Assembly: GCA_949957035.1 (NCBI GenBank)
Contig: CATLIP010000134.1
Location: 1-6,896 of the forward strand
Source of the DNA: an uncultured Lachnospiraceae bacterium
GTDB lineage: Bacteria > Bacillota_A > Clostridia > Lachnospirales > Lachnospiraceae
Direction of reading: 5' to 3'
Length of the DNA: 6,896 bases
Shown piece after piece: positions 5,102-6,896 of the stretch. Under the pieces are notes generated by a model, which saw only the letters and a program-made list of their open reading frames with translations, did not search any database and was not told the origin of the DNA. Positions within the stretch are counted from its first letter, which is position 1. Every line of letters begins with the position of its first letter. Position numbers and translations under genes: made by a program.

Positions 5102-6538
5102 GTGAAGAAGAATGGAAGAAGATATAGAAGGATACAAAAGGAAAAGAAGCGAAAAAGAGAAGATTTAGGAAAAAGAACAAGTATTTGTCAGGAGGTGGAG
5201 GATATAAATACAGCGTATTTGACAATGTCTCATATTATTATACATAATCCGATTTTATCAGATACTAGGGAGAATAGAAGTGAGTATATGAAAAGGCTTA
5301 GCAGTTATGTGAAAGCAGGAGGCTGGAATCGAAGAAAATATGAGAGTGCGCAGTTGTCGGCATATGAAAAAATTATTTTTGATTCAAATAAGCAAGAAAT
5401 TGAACATGATATTTCATGGTACAAGTATTACATATTATTGGATTTTATGCATATTTTGGCTTATGAATTTAAGCCTGAAGATGCAGATAAAATTCTAAAA
5501 ATGAAGGATAGATATAACAACGATTTTGAAATTTATGCAGATAGTAATCTTGTTGACAATATTTTTAAGGTTTTCACAAATAATAGAAAAAGGTTGAAAC
5601 AGTTATCAAAAGACCCTAGATTGGCAGAAGAGAAAAAGTATATTCAGCTCATAGAAAAAAATATTTTATTTAAAAGGCAGGAACCTTTTGGAGTAATGGT
5701 AACAGCAACAATGAGTGCAGGAAAGTCAACATTCATTAATGCACTTACTGGTAAGTACATCTGCTTATCCCAAAATATGGCATGTACAAGTAAGATACAT
5801 TGTATAGTGAATAAAGCCTTTGAAGACGGCCATTCAGCGGAATATGATCATGATTTGGTGCTTACGGCCGGTAAAGAAGAACTTTTGAATGATAATGAAA
5901 AGAATTCTTCGGATAAAATCGTGGTAAGCACAAAGTTTCGGGGAGGATTGTCAGAACAAAGAATAGTTGTAAATGATTCTCCCGGGGTTAATTTTAGTGG
6001 AGATACGGAACATAAGCAGATAACGTCAAGGCTGCTCAGGAGAAGAAATTATAATCTTCTTATTTATGTGATGAATGCTACACAGCTTGCTACGAATGAC
6101 GAAAGCGAACATCTGGATTTTGTTAAATTAACTATTAAAAGAACGCCTGTTTTGTTTGTTATAAATAAGATTGATACTTTTAATATTGAAGAAGAGAATC
6201 TGGAGGATGCTATACAAAGGCAGGTAAAGATACTGCATGGAAAGGGATTTAAGAATCCTATGGTTTGTCCTGTCTCATCGAGAGCAGGATATCTTGCGAA
6301 ACAATATGCAGATGGTAATCTTTCACGGTCTGAGGAAAGAGAGCTATATAATTATGTGGATAAATTTGAGCAGATGAATCTAAAGAAGTACTATGCCAGA
6401 ACATTCAAGAATATCAAAGTAGAAGACGCTGAAAATGAAGAAAAGCAGTTAATAAAAACAAGCGGCTTGGCATATGTTGAGAAGATAGTTACGGCTATGA
6501 TAAAAGGAGGAAATACAAATGGCTCAGTTATACGTTAG
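5102..6538 (+). CDS. Dynamin-family GTPase (bacterial dynamin-like protein), first of a tandem pair
   Basis: This encodes a 478-residue protein from the GTG; an ATG at 5027 would add 25 residues. The first 25 or so residues are strongly basic (KKNGRRYRRIQKEKKRKR). A helical region follows to about residue 190, then the GTPase domain. Its G1 loop is ATMSAGKST (202-210; dynamin-type SAGKS, with alanine where the first glycine is usual). The switch I threonine is T229 in ACTS, G3 is DSPG (292-295) and G4 is NKID (355-358). Dynamin-like proteins use GTP hydrolysis to remodel or tether membranes. This one is short for the family and ends soon after the GTPase core, so a full stalk and a membrane paddle are not evident. 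It overlaps the next gene by 20 bp, which suggests the two products act together. Base use is much more AT-rich than the sensor operon (sample lines 5401-5460: 16 of 60 GC; 3241-3300: 27 of 60). Confidence 0.87.
   Translation: MKKNGRRYRRIQKEKKRKREDLGKRTSICQEVEDINTAYLTMSHIIIHNPILSDTRENRSEYMKRLSSYVKAGGWNRRKYESAQLSAYEKIIFDSNKQEIEHDISWYKYYILLDFMHILAYEFKPEDADKILKMKDRYNNDFEIYADSNLVDNIFKVFTNNRKRLKQLSKDPRLAEEKKYIQLIEKNILFKRQEPFGVMVTATMSAGKSTFINALTGKYICLSQNMACTSKIHCIVNKAFEDGHSAEYDHDLVLTAGKEELLNDNEKNSSDKIVVSTKFRGGLSEQRIVVNDSPGVNFSGDTEHKQITSRLLRRRNYNLLIYVMNATQLATNDESEHLDFVKLTIKRTPVLFVINKIDTFNIEEENLEDAIQRQVKILHGKGFKNPMVCPVSSRAGYLAKQYADGNLSRSEERELYNYVDKFEQMNLKKYYARTFKNIKVEDAENEEKQLIKTSGLAYVEKIVTAMIKGGNTNGSVIR
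6503..6510 (+). promoter_or_regulatory. Ribosome binding site of the second dynamin-locus gene
   Basis: AAAGGAGG lies 8 nt before the ATG at 6519, inside the end of the upstream GTPase gene. It is a strong site, so this gene should be well translated and its start is secure. Confidence 0.85.
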
Positions 6539-6896
6539 GTACAATCCTTATCGGATGGAAACAAAGATTAATGTAAATGGGAAGACGATTCCAAACGACA
6601 GCACGCTTAATAAGGTTGTAAAAGGAAAAAGGCTTCAGGAATGGGTCGGTAAGTTTCCGCAGATGCTGGTAGATGAATTCAATACGGTTGATTTTGATAT
6701 TGAATTCTACGGAATGAATCTTGACTGGGATGATTTTGAGGATGCTTTTTCTCATGCAAAAGAACATAATATAGTAAAGAAGCTTAATCTGAAATTTGTA
6801 GAAGGCAGATCCGACGAGGATATTACGGATAAAATTGTCAAAGTATTTGGAGATTTGCAGGCAGGACCTGTGGATGATTTCAGAGATCCCAAACTT
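6519..6896 (+). CDS. Probable partner dynamin-like protein, N-terminal part only (runs off window)
   Basis: The 126 visible codons are open to the right edge with no stop. The ATG lies 20 bp inside the GTPase gene in another frame, behind a strong AAAGGAGG site. The visible part is a compact acidic domain beginning MAQLYVRYNPYRMETKINVN, with KGKRLQEWVGKFP (36-48), VDEFNTVDFDIEFYG (51-65), LDWDDFEDAF (68-77) and a final LQAGPVDDFRD (113-123). From family knowledge, N-termini with YNPY..ET.I.(V/I)NG and RLQ.W...FP.ML motifs occur in large clostridial dynamin-family GTPases, where they precede the P-loop. No P-loop is visible because the window ends first. The dynamin assignment rests on this recollection and on the operon partner. 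It could also be a non-GTPase accessory protein. Confidence 0.75.
   Translation, partial: MAQLYVRYNPYRMETKINVNGKTIPNDSTLNKVVKGKRLQEWVGKFPQMLVDEFNTVDFDIEFYGMNLDWDDFEDAFSHAKEHNIVKKLNLKFVEGRSDEDITDKIVKVFGDLQAGPVDDFRDPKL

Noticed and set aside
6528..6767. Minus-strand open frame of 79 codons at the right end
   Set aside because: It is antisense to the second dynamin-locus gene, which has a strong ribosome binding site and family-like motifs.

Overview
The window looks like an accessory stretch of a Clostridia chromosome, most likely Lachnospiraceae. This is inferred from strong AGGAGG-type ribosome binding sites, TTG and GTG starts behind them, an Rpn/PD-(D/E)XK 'transposase' of the type common in that family, and an AgrC/AgrA-like sensor pair. 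No RNA gene, CRISPR array or complete insertion sequence was seen.

Layout. (1) Positions 1-1164, minus strand: a recombination-promoting-nuclease-like (Rpn, PDDEXK_2) gene. It runs off the left edge while still inside a coiled-coil tail built from 42-bp (14-residue) tandem repeats. (2) 1165-1527: a divergent intergenic region holding a candidate minus-strand promoter for rpn. It also holds a plus-strand promoter preceded by two identical 10-bp direct repeats 22 bp apart, the geometry used by LytTR regulators. (3) 1528-4637, plus strand: a probable three-gene operon of a LytTR response regulator, an overlapping AgrC-like GHKL histidine kinase, and a 299-residue soluble protein of unknown function. 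No AgrB/AgrD-like signal genes are present. (4) 4638-5101: non-coding DNA with a long terminator-like hairpin, a good sigma-A-type promoter and a cluster of small palindromes. (5) 5102-6896, plus strand: a distinctly more AT-rich pair of overlapping genes. The first is a dynamin-family GTPase. The second runs off the right edge and has an N-terminal module that I associate with large clostridial dynamin-like proteins.

How the parts may work together. The regulator and kinase form a complete two-component system that probably autoregulates through the direct repeats and co-expresses the unknown third protein. The two downstream genes overlap by 20 bp, have strong ribosome binding sites, and look like a tandem bacterial dynamin-like protein pair. 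Such pairs elsewhere act in membrane remodelling, envelope-stress or phage resistance, or vesicle release. The hairpin and the drop in GC between the blocks suggest they are independent modules. The most promising candidate for an undescribed system is the dynamin-like pair at 5102-6896, followed by the Agr-like sensor operon with its unknown third gene.
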